Assembly (NCBI GenBank): GCA_016839955.1
Contig: JAEOTI010000391.1
Coordinates: 1-14,191, forward strand
Length of the DNA stretch: 14,191 bases
Reading direction: 5' to 3'
Origin: Candidatus Hodarchaeota archaeon
GTDB taxonomy: Archaea; Asgardarchaeota; Heimdallarchaeia; Hodarchaeales; YT1-057
Positions 1 to 6,209 of the stretch are shown here, one piece after another. Below the pieces are notes generated by a model. The model saw only the letters and a program-made list of their open reading frames with translations. It was not told where the DNA came from and made no database searches. Position 1 is the first letter of the stretch; each line of letters opens with the position of its first letter. A program made the position numbers and the translations under genes.

Positions 1-328
1 AACTGAGGCGAATTCTTGGGGTATAGATAGGATCGATATTAACTCCTTTAATACCCATTAATGCTGCTGCTTTAAGAGAATATTCTTTTGATGTAAAAGT
101 CCCCATTCCACTCATTCCCAACATCGGTATGTCAGGACCGAACCTTTTTTTCAAAGCGTTCAAAGCTTTTAAGAATGGTGTCTTATCCTTTTTATAATTT
201 CCAGTAATAAAGATTAATAAGTCCGGATCAGATGTTAATCCCGATTCCAAGTCGGGTATTGCTTTTTTAGTTGCATACTCAAGATCACGATGTGCTACAT
301 GACCTACTGCAGCAGAAACGTTCCCCAA
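1..328 (-). CDS. FIST-domain sensor protein, N-terminal part (cut by window edge)
   Basis: An open frame runs from a TTG at 328 off the left edge, giving 109 residues of the N-terminus. It follows the stop of the Roadblock gene by 24 bases, and AAAGGAG sits about 10 bases upstream of the TTG; an in-frame TAA lies just upstream, so no earlier ATG or GTG is available. The protein shows the FIST N-terminal pattern: an opening strand (GNVSAAVGHV), a helix with ATKKAI, a hydrophobic strand PDLLIFITG, then a PMLGMSGMGTFTSKEYS segment that corresponds to the GcS..GE turn of the family, and a strand LKAAALMGIKGVNI. FIST domains are intracellular ligand-sensing domains in signalling proteins. The C-terminal half is outside the window, so an attached output domain cannot be excluded. 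Assignment is by pattern only. Confidence 0.65.
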   Translation of the reverse strand, partial: MGNVSAAVGHVAHRDLEYATKKAIPDLESGLTSDPDLLIFITGNYKKDKTPFLKALNALKKRFGPDIPMLGMSGMGTFTSKEYSLKAAALMGIKGVNIDPIYTPRIRLS

Positions 329-352
329 TTCAATTTTCTCCTTTTAATTTTG

Positions 353-772
353 TCAATTCTTTTCAAAAATATCCTGCAATAGTTCCGCTACTCTATTTTG
401 TTCGATCCTGAGTAGTGTTGTATTAGCTCCTTCGAGAAAAACTCCACATAGTATTCCTGCCAATCCTACTTTGAAGAAAGAAATAATGTAAGGTGGTCGA
501 TCATAACTAATATGAGGTGTATGTTCTTCTAGCTCCTTACTTACTTTTGATATAACTCGACGTACCCAATGAGCTAAAGGTAAGAGGTCTTCATTTGTTT
601 TATCTGGCCAAAGACTCTGAATTACCAACCCATCAATTCTAAGTAAAAGAACAGCTTCAAAACCAACAAATGCTGTTAGATTTAATAGATGATCTTTAAT
701 TTCATGATATCTCAAATTTTGGTTTTGAGATGAACATTCAATATAATTCTTAGGATTTTCATGCGTTGCCAC
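353..772 (-). CDS. Roadblock/LC7-domain protein
   Basis: 139 residues from a GTG start preceded by AAAGGAGAG. After a polar N-terminal 25 residues the chain follows the Roadblock/LC7 fold: helix, then strand GFEAVLLLRIDGLVIQS (about 37-53), a long amphipathic helix LLPLAHWVRRVISKVSKEL (about 63-81), strand ISYDRPPYIISFFKV, strand LAGILCGVFLEG, and a C-terminal helix VAELLQDIFEKN. Family members are small dimeric platforms that bind or regulate GTPases and ATPases; archaea, particularly Asgards, carry many. No GTPase lies next to it. It sits 32 bases after a KaiC-like ATPase and 24 bases before a FIST gene in one operon, so a role as adaptor in that module is inferred. It is too divergent to name a subfamily. 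Confidence 0.75.
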   Translation of the reverse strand: MATHENPKNYIECSSQNQNLRYHEIKDHLLNLTAFVGFEAVLLLRIDGLVIQSLWPDKTNEDLLPLAHWVRRVISKVSKELEEHTPHISYDRPPYIISFFKVGLAGILCGVFLEGANTTLLRIEQNRVAELLQDIFEKN

Positions 773-804
773 GTTAACTTCTCTCCTTTGTCTTCTTTTC
801 CTTT

Positions 805-1539
805 TTATTCGAAACTTTTTACGTGAAGACCTGTTCCTTGTTCAAAAAATAAAGGGTGTGGTTTTTCACTATGTGAAGAACCTCTCATCTTTTTGATTTG
901 TATTATCCTACTAAGAACACCCCCCAATCCTAAGTAATCAAGCTCAAACACAGAATCACCAAGGTATAAAGGTAATCGTGTAAGAATTTCATCAAAACCT
1001 TTCTCGATTGTAATTATACTTGTACCAATTTCTCTTAAATTGCAAAAAACTCTGCTTAAAACATTTCTAAGTTGATTTAGCCCTTCTACTTCGAACAGAA
1101 GTGGTGTGATTGGATCAATTACAATTCGAATTCCAGCATCAAAAGATTTTGTCACATTTCGGAGGACTTCAATGTGTTTTGGAAGCTCCCTTACTAGAAA
1201 ATTCACGCTAACCTCGCTAGCTGTCATGTCAGAATCCAGACTAACTGTATGATGAAAATGTAGATTCCCACTTTTTACTTTCGTTTCAAATGATTTCAGT
1301 CCTAAACTATTAGTTTCCCTTATAATATCATTTAATGACTGTTCAAGAGAAACATACAAAGCAGGTTCTTTTTTAGAAGCTACGATAAATTGCCATGCGA
1401 AAGTTGATTTTCCACACCCTGGATTGCCATGAACGATATTAATTGAGTGTGGTTTTAACCCTCCACCTATCAAAGAATCTAATCCATAAACTCCAGACGA
1501 AATTCGTTTTTCCTTTGATTTTAACAATAGTTGTTGCAT
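805..1539 (-). CDS. KaiC-like RecA-superfamily ATPase, single domain
   Basis: 244 residues from ATG, 2 bases after the stop of the preceding gene and behind GGAAGG. It opens with the KaiC signature RISSGVYGLDSLIGGGLKP (about 12-30), followed by Walker A GNPGCGKST (38-46), the strand ALYVSLEQS with E66 in the place of the catalytic glutamate, Walker B IRIVIDPI (137-143), and a strand-rich C-terminus (IIQIKKMRG) typical of the KaiC/RadA core. Only one domain is present, as in the archaeal KaiC-like proteins rather than the two-domain clock KaiC. Such ATPases act in archaeal signal transduction and motility control through ATP-driven oligomerisation. Its partners here are probably the Roadblock and FIST proteins of the same operon. 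Most KaiC proteins have paired acidic residues where this one has Leu-Glu-Gln, so hydrolysis may be altered. Confidence 0.85.
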   Translation of the reverse strand: MQQLLLKSKEKRISSGVYGLDSLIGGGLKPHSINIVHGNPGCGKSTFAWQFIVASKKEPALYVSLEQSLNDIIRETNSLGLKSFETKVKSGNLHFHHTVSLDSDMTASEVSVNFLVRELPKHIEVLRNVTKSFDAGIRIVIDPITPLLFEVEGLNQLRNVLSRVFCNLREIGTSIITIEKGFDEILTRLPLYLGDSVFELDYLGLGGVLSRIIQIKKMRGSSHSEKPHPLFFEQGTGLHVKSFE

Positions 1540-1541
1540 TA

Positions 1542-1874
1542 TTATTCCTTCCTTTTTAGTGATTGATTTGATATAAAGGTCAAAAGTTCCATTAGATTCA
1601 TGTCAAACTCTTGTTGTAGACGTTGAGGATCAGCTAAAGGAATCGCACATCGTCTACGAATATTACCTTCCCGATCGATTGCTAAACTGATTACATGATC
1701 ATGATGTATAATCGCCCTTCGTAGAAGACTATCACCTTTTCTCCCTACGAAATCTTGGTAAGATAGGACAATTTGTAGCTTTTTATCACACAAAGGACAA
1801 ATAATCTCTATAATTTTCGAATGAAATGTGTTCTGGTTATATAGTTGAGTTTTTCTGTAAGATTGACCTTTCAT
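1542..1874 (-). CDS. Small zinc-binding protein, first gene of the KaiC/Roadblock operon
   Basis: The frame is open from a TTG at 1892, but that TTG is part of a TTGGAGAGA ribosome binding site, so the ATG at 1874 with about 10 bases of spacing is preferred, giving 110 residues. Visible features are one CPLC pair near residue 26, a HHDH cluster around residue 57, and a strand with ISLAIDREGNIRRRCAI that resembles small archaeal zinc-ribbon proteins found with KaiC-like genes. The C-terminus (LMELLTFISNQSL) is helical. One CxxC plus the His cluster could form a metal site. No enzyme motif is seen and I do not recognise the family. Its stop lies 2 bases before the KaiC-like ATG, so the two are almost certainly translationally coupled. 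Confidence 0.7.
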   Translation of the reverse strand: MKGQSYRKTQLYNQNTFHSKIIEIICPLCDKKLQIVLSYQDFVGRKGDSLLRRAIIHHDHVISLAIDREGNIRRRCAIPLADPQRLQQEFDMNLMELLTFISNQSLKRKE

Positions 1875-2127
1875 AGATGAAAATCTCTCCAAAAAGAATA
1901 AAGATTAACAACATCATAGATTTTTCACAATAGAGATTACAGCTCTTTAGTTTCACCTAGTCAAATTAGCTTAAAAACACCTAAAATATCAAAAAGGCTT
2001 ACTAAGTAGAAGAAGGATTATTAAAATCTGTTTTCTGCCTGCAACTCTGTAAAGCTTAACAAAACAGAGAAGTTTGTGGCCGTAATACGAGATTATTAGC
2101 TTATTTTTCTTAGAAAAGATTGTTTAA
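1875..2127. other. Divergent intergenic region with a 6-bp inverted repeat
   Basis: AT-rich DNA between the minus-strand KaiC operon and the plus-strand KH-like gene, so it must carry both promoters. It contains a perfect inverted repeat, CTCTGT at 2045-2050 and ACAGAG at 2064-2069, with a 13-base spacer. A TTATTTTT run at 2101-2108 lies about 25 bases before the GTG at 2128 and could be a TATA-like element for a leaderless transcript. No RNA gene was recognised. Confidence 0.35.
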
Positions 2128-2727
2128 GTGTTTTCTAAATCTAATAATCACTGTTATTGTTATTATTACGGAGGATGTCCTAAAACGGATTTACCCATTT
2201 GTGAATTTGACGCGAGAACTGGGATGTTGTGTGCTCGATGTCTTAAGAAACAACGAAAAGGAAGAATTTCTGAATCAGATATACACGTGTCAAAAGCTTT
2301 AGTTACCCTTGTAAAAAAATACCCCCAATTACAATCAATCTCCTTAAAAAAAACGGTGAAAGTCGAAGATACGTTTGTATTAGGAGTTATGAAAAAATCA
2401 CAGTCTGTTATGGATGATAGTAGTATTAGAAAAGCATTAGAAATAACACTTGGTTTTAAAGTTAAAATTGTAGCCTTAACAAACGATTTTCGTGTAGTAC
2501 TTGCTTCATTGTTTTCTCCACTTGAAGTTTTAGGAGTGGATAAAGTTTTTGTTCCTGATGGTAGTCAAGAATTGAAAGTAAGGCTCAAAGGTAAAATAGG
2601 TGAAGCTAACCATTCCATTTCTTCACTTTGTAAAATGGCCTCTGCTTTGTTAACCTATTCTGTGAGAGCAAATTTAGTCCCTGATCTAGAAAAAAAAGCC
2701 TACATTGATGAAGACCCTGAATATTAG
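2128..2727 (+). CDS. Cys-rich, KH-like RNA-binding protein (archaeal NusA-like group)
   Basis: 199 residues from GTG; an in-frame TAA directly precedes it, so no earlier start exists. The N-terminus carries six cysteines (C9, C11, C17, C25, C35, C38), including PICEFDARTGMLCARC, which resembles the zinc-binding head of a family of archaeal KH proteins related to NusA. The rest fits two KH-like halves: strands and helices around SLKKTVKVEDTFVLGVM and LGFKVKIVAL, then the conserved-looking segment PLEVLGVDKVFVPDGSQELKVRL. The GXXG loop expected before the first KH helix is replaced by MDDSS, so RNA binding by that half may be lost or changed. It ends convergently with the HAD gene, the two stops overlapping by 4 bases. 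A role in transcription or ribosome assembly is only inferred. Confidence 0.6.
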   Translation: MFSKSNNHCYCYYYGGCPKTDLPICEFDARTGMLCARCLKKQRKGRISESDIHVSKALVTLVKKYPQLQSISLKKTVKVEDTFVLGVMKKSQSVMDDSSIRKALEITLGFKVKIVALTNDFRVVLASLFSPLEVLGVDKVFVPDGSQELKVRLKGKIGEANHSISSLCKMASALLTYSVRANLVPDLEKKAYIDEDPEY

Positions 2728-3368
2728 ATTATATCAACCAATTCGCATAAATCCTTAATAGTTCTACAATTGGGAATGATTCTTTCAAATTCATTTGATG
2801 AAAACATTCCAAGTTTACCAATAAAACCTACGTGACTCGTTAATGCCCTCTCTGCATCCTTTAGTGAATCTCCAATAAATAAAACCTTGTCATTCCCGGT
2901 TTGAAAAAATTGGACAATTTTTGAGAAATGTGGGCGTCCTTTTTCAAAACCTGGAGAATAACCAAGAATTAAATCTAAATTTTGTGAGATTTTTGTTCGT
3001 TTACAATACTCTTCAATTGTAGATTGTATTGTACTACTCGATATTGCCGTTTTATAGCCTTTTAAGTTTAAAGTCTCAAGGGTTGCAGTTGTATCATTAA
3101 AAAGAGGTTGATCAAAGACACTATGTAATTTTCTTGTTTCAAAACTTTGAACAATTTCCTGATTTAGTTGATGATTTGGGAATAGGAGTTCCATCTGTTG
3201 TACAAATGGTAAACCAGTTGTCTGAATATAACCCAGTCTTGCAAATTCTTCACTAATGCCATAATGTTTCTTTAAAAGACCAACCGCAATATTCTCTAAA
3301 ATTGGCATTGTATCTGCAATTGTACCATCGAAATCAAAAACAACCACTTCATAATTTTTATAATCCAA
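2724..3368 (-). CDS. HAD-family phosphatase, phosphoglycolate phosphatase-like
   Basis: 214 residues from TTG with GGAGAG about 9 bases upstream. All four HAD motifs are visible: DFDGT with nucleophile D12 and acid/base D14, AISSST with the motif II serine/threonine near 110-113, K143 in EKGRPH, and GDSLKD (166-171) with the Mg-binding acids D167 and D171. The insert between motif I and II is a helical cap of subclass I, as in phosphoglycolate phosphatase and beta-phosphoglucomutase. It is the third gene of the uL16 / CDP-alcohol phosphatidyltransferase operon, 38 bases after the latter. Substrate cannot be read from sequence; a phosphatase acting on the phospholipid product of the preceding enzyme is one possibility. 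Confidence 0.8.
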   Translation of the reverse strand: MDYKNYEVVVFDFDGTIADTMPILENIAVGLLKKHYGISEEFARLGYIQTTGLPFVQQMELLFPNHQLNQEIVQSFETRKLHSVFDQPLFNDTTATLETLNLKGYKTAISSSTIQSTIEEYCKRTKISQNLDLILGYSPGFEKGRPHFSKIVQFFQTGNDKVLFIGDSLKDAERALTSHVGFIGKLGMFSSNEFERIIPNCRTIKDLCELVDII

Positions 3369-3406
3369 AGAAATTTACTCTCCATTCCTGTAGAAAATGC
3401 AAATTT

Positions 3407-4051
3407 TTAGATTTGTTGTTCACGCATGTTATTATAAGCATATTTCAAACGTTGAAGAGCTGAAATATGAGAGAGTAACCCAACTAAAACAACTGCAGCT
3501 GTAAACGGATTGAATGAAAGCTCCCAAATTTCAAGAAGTCCGATTTCTTTGAAATACTGGGCACAGCCCCCAGTAGCCAAAATAAAAATTTTTTCTTTTC
3601 TTTCTGCGATTCCTATAGAGCAATTAATTTGATTATCTACACTTTCAGCTTTTGCTCTTATGAAAGAAGCCATAATCATACCAAAAAGGGTGAAAAGAAT
3701 CCAAGAGCCATCAACATAACCTCCTAGGAGGATTCCAAGTAAAAAGAAAAATTCTGCATACCGATCTAAAGTATGATCCAGAACTTGACCGAAAGGTGTT
3801 GCTTGTCCTTTTGCACGCGCAATGGATCCATCAATCATGTCCAACCATGATGATAAAGCGATTAGAACAAGTCCAAGAACAATGTTACGTGTTGCAAAAG
3901 CAATTGTGCAAATGATACTAACTAGTACCGCCATAATAGAAACATTATTAGCAGATATTCCTGTTTTAGCAATAAATAGACCTACTGGTGCTAGAAGTCT
4001 TTCATAATATTTCCTAATAACCTTTTGTTGTTTCTCTCGTTTGACACTCAT
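3407..4051 (-). CDS. CDP-alcohol phosphatidyltransferase (archaetidylinositol phosphate synthase-like)
   Basis: Membrane enzyme that moves a CDP-activated lipid onto an alcohol. The full family signature D-x2-DG-x2-AR-x8-G-x3-D-x3-D is present exactly (DMIDGSIARA, then G and the two acidic residues in QVLDHTLDR), so the metal and CDP site is complete. About six membrane segments flank it (SIMAVLVSIICTIAFA, IVLGLVLIALSSWL, FFFLLGILLG, and further C-terminal helices). The frame is open to a GTG at 4081, which would overlap uL16 by 20 bases; the ATG at 4051 removes residues that are merely the uL16 C-terminus in another frame, and is preferred. In archaea this family makes archaetidylinositol phosphate, archaetidylserine or archaetidylglycerol phosphate; a neighbouring phosphatase favours the phosphorylated products, without proving it. 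Confidence 0.85.
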   Translation of the reverse strand: MSVKREKQQKVIRKYYERLLAPVGLFIAKTGISANNVSIMAVLVSIICTIAFATRNIVLGLVLIALSSWLDMIDGSIARAKGQATPFGQVLDHTLDRYAEFFFLLGILLGGYVDGSWILFTLFGMIMASFIRAKAESVDNQINCSIGIAERKEKIFILATGGCAQYFKEIGLLEIWELSFNPFTAAVVLVGLLSHISALQRLKYAYNNMREQQI

Positions 4052-4061
4052 TGCAAAAGCC

Positions 4062-4580
4062 TTAAGGTAATAATTCAGCACCTTTTTCTATCAGAATTTT
4101 TGACGGGCACGGAAATTTGTGTCGACCTCGCTGTAATGCATCTTTAGCTGTAGAAACCACATCTGGATTTGTGCAAACAAAGATCAAACAACTTCCTTTA
4201 TCTACTCGAGCAGCAGTTCCAATAGGTTTTCCAAATGCTCTTCGCATTCCATCCTGTAACCTGTCAGCACCTGCACCTGTCATCATTTTATTTTCTCGGA
4301 GGTAATGGTGAGGATAAGGAACAATTCGCATATGATAGTTTTCACGACCTATTTTATTTGTTAAATATCTGTTTACATGAACACGGGCAGCTTCTAGGGC
4401 ATTATGACTAATTTGACATCTCTCAAGGGCGACGAGTGTTAATTTTACTGGAAAATCTTTGTTGGGGGAACCTAGATCAAATATACGAATCTTAGGTTCT
4501 GGTCCGCCTTTAATGAATTTTTTTCTTGTGTAAGGGGGTCTATCAATAGTCGAATAACAGTATGCTGGTCGTTTAACCAT
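4062..4580 (-). CDS. rpl10e: Large-subunit ribosomal protein uL16 (archaeal L10e)
   Basis: 172 residues starting MVKRPAYCYSTIDRPPYTRK, the typical opening of archaeal/eukaryotic L10e. Other family hallmarks are the RIFDLGSPNKDFP strand, ALEAARVHVNRYL, the loop ENKMMTGAGADRLQDGMRRAFGKP that reaches the peptidyl-transferase centre, and the final KFPCPSKI. An in-frame TTG at 4595 lies inside TTGGAGGA, which is the ribosome binding site, so the ATG at 4580 is the start. The protein binds 23S rRNA between the A site and the subunit core. It heads the operon that continues into the lipid synthase and HAD genes. Confidence 0.97.
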   Translation of the reverse strand: MVKRPAYCYSTIDRPPYTRKKFIKGGPEPKIRIFDLGSPNKDFPVKLTLVALERCQISHNALEAARVHVNRYLTNKIGRENYHMRIVPYPHHYLRENKMMTGAGADRLQDGMRRAFGKPIGTAARVDKGSCLIFVCTNPDVVSTAKDALQRGRHKFPCPSKILIEKGAELLP

Positions 4581-4637
4581 CAATACTTCCTCCAAAATAA
4601 GTTTGGTTAGATTTGTTTGACTTAATTAAGTTAAAAG

Positions 4638-4646
4638 ATATAAAGT
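4638..4646 (-). promoter_or_regulatory. TATA box for the uL16 operon
   Basis: On the minus strand CTTTATATC lies about 60 bases before the uL16 ATG. A start of transcription some 25 bases downstream would leave a leader of about 33 bases that includes the GGAGG site. Assigned by sequence and spacing only. Confidence 0.4.
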
Positions 4647-5004
4647 AGTCAAATCAGACCTCTGGTGTCTCCTTTTTATACAATTCTACAAGATTTATTC
4701 TTCTGTTTTGCAGTTTGCTGATTATTTTTCAACTTACATCATATATTCAGCAAAATGAATCTCTTTTTTCACAAGTGGTCAAATGAGTAACTCAAATAAT
4801 TCGTTGTTATCTTTCAGCCCTCTCTCTTCAAACTTTATAAAGAAGTTTGGATGCAGAAGGGATGATGGTTAAGGTAAGAAGTGAATGACTATTCGAACCG
4901 AACAGATTTTCCTCCCGCCTTGTCCTGTCATTGGTAAGGCATGTCATTCTGCAAATAATTTATACAATGAAGGAAAAAATTTGTTGTAACTTGCTTGTAA
5001 CTAA
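4647..5004. other. Intergenic region with a G+C-rich island and hairpins
   Basis: Non-coding stretch between the divergent uL16 and histone genes. Most is AT-rich, but roughly 4845-4960 is clearly richer in G and C. Two hairpins stand out: CAAACTT (4829-4835) with AAGTTTG (4843-4849), whose loop includes the palindrome CTTTATAAAG (4833-4842), and GCCTT...AAGGC near 4918-4940 with an inner CC/GG pair. A 39-codon minus-strand frame (4947 to 4828) has no ribosome binding site. The island may be a structured RNA; no known RNA family was recognised. Confidence 0.35.
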
Positions 5005-5012
5005 TTATAAAA
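5005..5012 (+). promoter_or_regulatory. TATA box for the histone gene
   Basis: TTATAAAA lies 60 bases before the histone GTG. Transcription starting about 25 bases downstream would give a leader of roughly 35-40 bases. Assigned by sequence and spacing. Confidence 0.45.
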
Positions 5013-5072
5013 CTAAGTTTCAATAAAAAATCAAGCAACCTTTGTAATGACTTAACATATATATTCTGGTTA

Positions 5073-5303
5073 GTGAGAAAATTGCCTGAAATACCTCTTG
5101 GAACAATCGATAGGTTAATAAGGAAAGCAGGTGTTCAAAGAACAAGTATAAAAGCAACAAAAGCACTTAGAGACGCAATTGAACACATAATTATTACTAT
5201 TGCGAAGAAATCAGGTGAATGCGCACAACATGGAGGGAGGGTAACTTTGACAGAAAGTGATGTTAAACTCGCTCTCAATCTTCTTGACATAAAAAAAGCA
5301 TAG
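5073..5303 (+). CDS. Archaeal histone (HMf family)
   Basis: 76 residues from GTG. The whole chain is one histone fold: short first helix after LPEIPLGTIDRLIRKAG, loop with QRTSIKA, long central helix (ATKALRDAIEHIIITIAKKSGECAQHGG), loop GRVTLTESD, and third helix VKLALNLLDI. It aligns end to end with HMfB without gaps in the core, including the RVT..D loop that contacts DNA, and has no N- or C-terminal tail. Such proteins dimerise and wrap DNA. The cysteine in the central helix is not typical of HMfB. The start could only be earlier by less than a few codons; the GTG places the first residues where the family begins. It stands at the head of a plus-strand pair with the next gene. Confidence 0.93.
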   Translation: MRKLPEIPLGTIDRLIRKAGVQRTSIKATKALRDAIEHIIITIAKKSGECAQHGGRVTLTESDVKLALNLLDIKKA

Positions 5304-5383
5304 TCTATTCATAGATTTTTTGAAAAAACGGAAAATCTGTCAAAAACCTAATCTGTTAGTTTAAAAAAGGAATGTGAGTATTT

Positions 5384-6106
5384 TTGGTCAAGGAATACCC
5401 CACAAAAGCATCAACGATTGTTTTTGTAACGTTAAACCAGATAAAACAAATTCTCCGTTTTACATATATAGATATCAACCGAAATTTTAGAAAATATGAA
5501 CTCACTGGATGCCTTCATGGAGAATTGGACAGAATGCGGTCAAATCTCCAGTTCTTTCTAAGTCAAGATTCTGTATTTCTTAACAAAACCGACTGTAATC
5601 TTCAAACTGTTAATAATAATTTATTTTATTTAAAAGAAGATTTTTCTAAAGTTTATATTGAGTTCGTTATTGTTTCTGATAATTATTCCTTGAAAGAAGG
5701 TGAAAATGAAATCGTTCTCTACACAGAGCTTGAAAAAGCTCCCTACCCCTGCTATGCCTCATGGTTTTTTCCAGGACAAGTACTTAAAGTAGAAAGTATT
5801 CTGAAATACAAGTATAGAGAGAATAGAGTTCTATTATCAGCTGAAACAGGACAAAAAATTGGAGGAACGGAGAGTTTTCATTTTGATATGAAAATCATTG
5901 AAAGAATAGATCATTTTTACGCTAATAACTATATTTTTAACGATTTAGAATATACTTCTAGTTATTTTTCTTCGTTCAATAAGTCCTCGATTTCAGGTAA
6001 CAAATCTTCCCAAAATCGTGAAAACCTTGGATCCTTGAGAAGTTCTAACAATGCAGCCCTTAAGTATTCTGATCGGGATTTAAAACGACCTTCTTGTACA
6101 ATTTGA
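5384..6106 (+). CDS. Unrecognised protein downstream of the histone gene
   Basis: 240 residues from TTG at 5384; an in-frame TGA nine bases earlier rules out a longer start, and GGAATGTGAG lies upstream. Residues 1-190 look like a real protein: a hydrophobic first strand (ASTIVFVTLNQIKQILRF), alternating strands, and a segment with YPCYASWFFPGQVLKVESI followed by a beta-rich part ending KIIERIDHFY. No membrane helix, signal peptide or known motif is seen, and I do not recognise the family. The last 48 residues are Ser- and Asn-rich and lie antisense to the ribbon-helix-helix gene, so they may be a read-through tail after a lost stop codon rather than part of the fold. It starts 81 bases after the histone gene and may share its transcript. 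Confidence 0.55.
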   Translation: MVKEYPTKASTIVFVTLNQIKQILRFTYIDINRNFRKYELTGCLHGELDRMRSNLQFFLSQDSVFLNKTDCNLQTVNNNLFYLKEDFSKVYIEFVIVSDNYSLKEGENEIVLYTELEKAPYPCYASWFFPGQVLKVESILKYKYRENRVLLSAETGQKIGGTESFHFDMKIIERIDHFYANNYIFNDLEYTSSYFSSFNKSSISGNKSSQNRENLGSLRSSNNAALKYSDRDLKRPSCTI

Positions 6107-6189
6107 TCTATTCTTGAAAGTAAGAATTTTGGAACTTGAGTGCTAATCGGTCTATTTGGTTCTTTCCCCAATTTTTCACTTCCTAACAT
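5962..6189 (-). CDS. Ribbon-helix-helix (CopG/MetJ-type) DNA-binding protein
   Basis: 75 residues from the ATG at 6189; a GTG directly before it is the alternative start and adds one residue. After a polar head comes the RHH pattern: DNA-binding strand RPISTQVP, helix FLLSRIDQIVQEG, the turn RFKSRSEY, and helix LRAALLELL. The C-terminal tail FWEDLLPEIEDLLNEEK is acidic and helical, perhaps for dimer or partner contacts. It follows the GluRS stop by about 20 bases on the same strand and so probably shares its transcript. No toxin gene is adjacent, which speaks against a classical antitoxin. The last 145 bases overlap the plus-strand gene. Confidence 0.85.
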   Translation of the reverse strand: MLGSEKLGKEPNRPISTQVPKFLLSRIDQIVQEGRFKSRSEYLRAALLELLKDPRFSRFWEDLLPEIEDLLNEEK

Positions 6190-6209
6190 CACAATAATAA
6201 TTGATAATT

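Noticed and set aside
2120..2302. 60-codon plus-strand frame
   Set aside because: Another reading frame of the KH-like gene, which has the family pattern.
4880..4910. TTCGAACC resembling a tRNA T-loop
   Set aside because: The five bases on each side do not pair and no acceptor or anticodon stem can be found on either strand.
4828..4947. 39-codon minus-strand frame in the uL16-histone gap
   Set aside because: No ribosome binding site and no protein-like pattern; it lies in the G+C-rich island and is more likely part of a non-coding stretch.
5962..6189. RHH protein as antitoxin of a toxin-antitoxin pair
   Set aside because: No toxin-like gene on the same strand beside it; its neighbour is GluRS.
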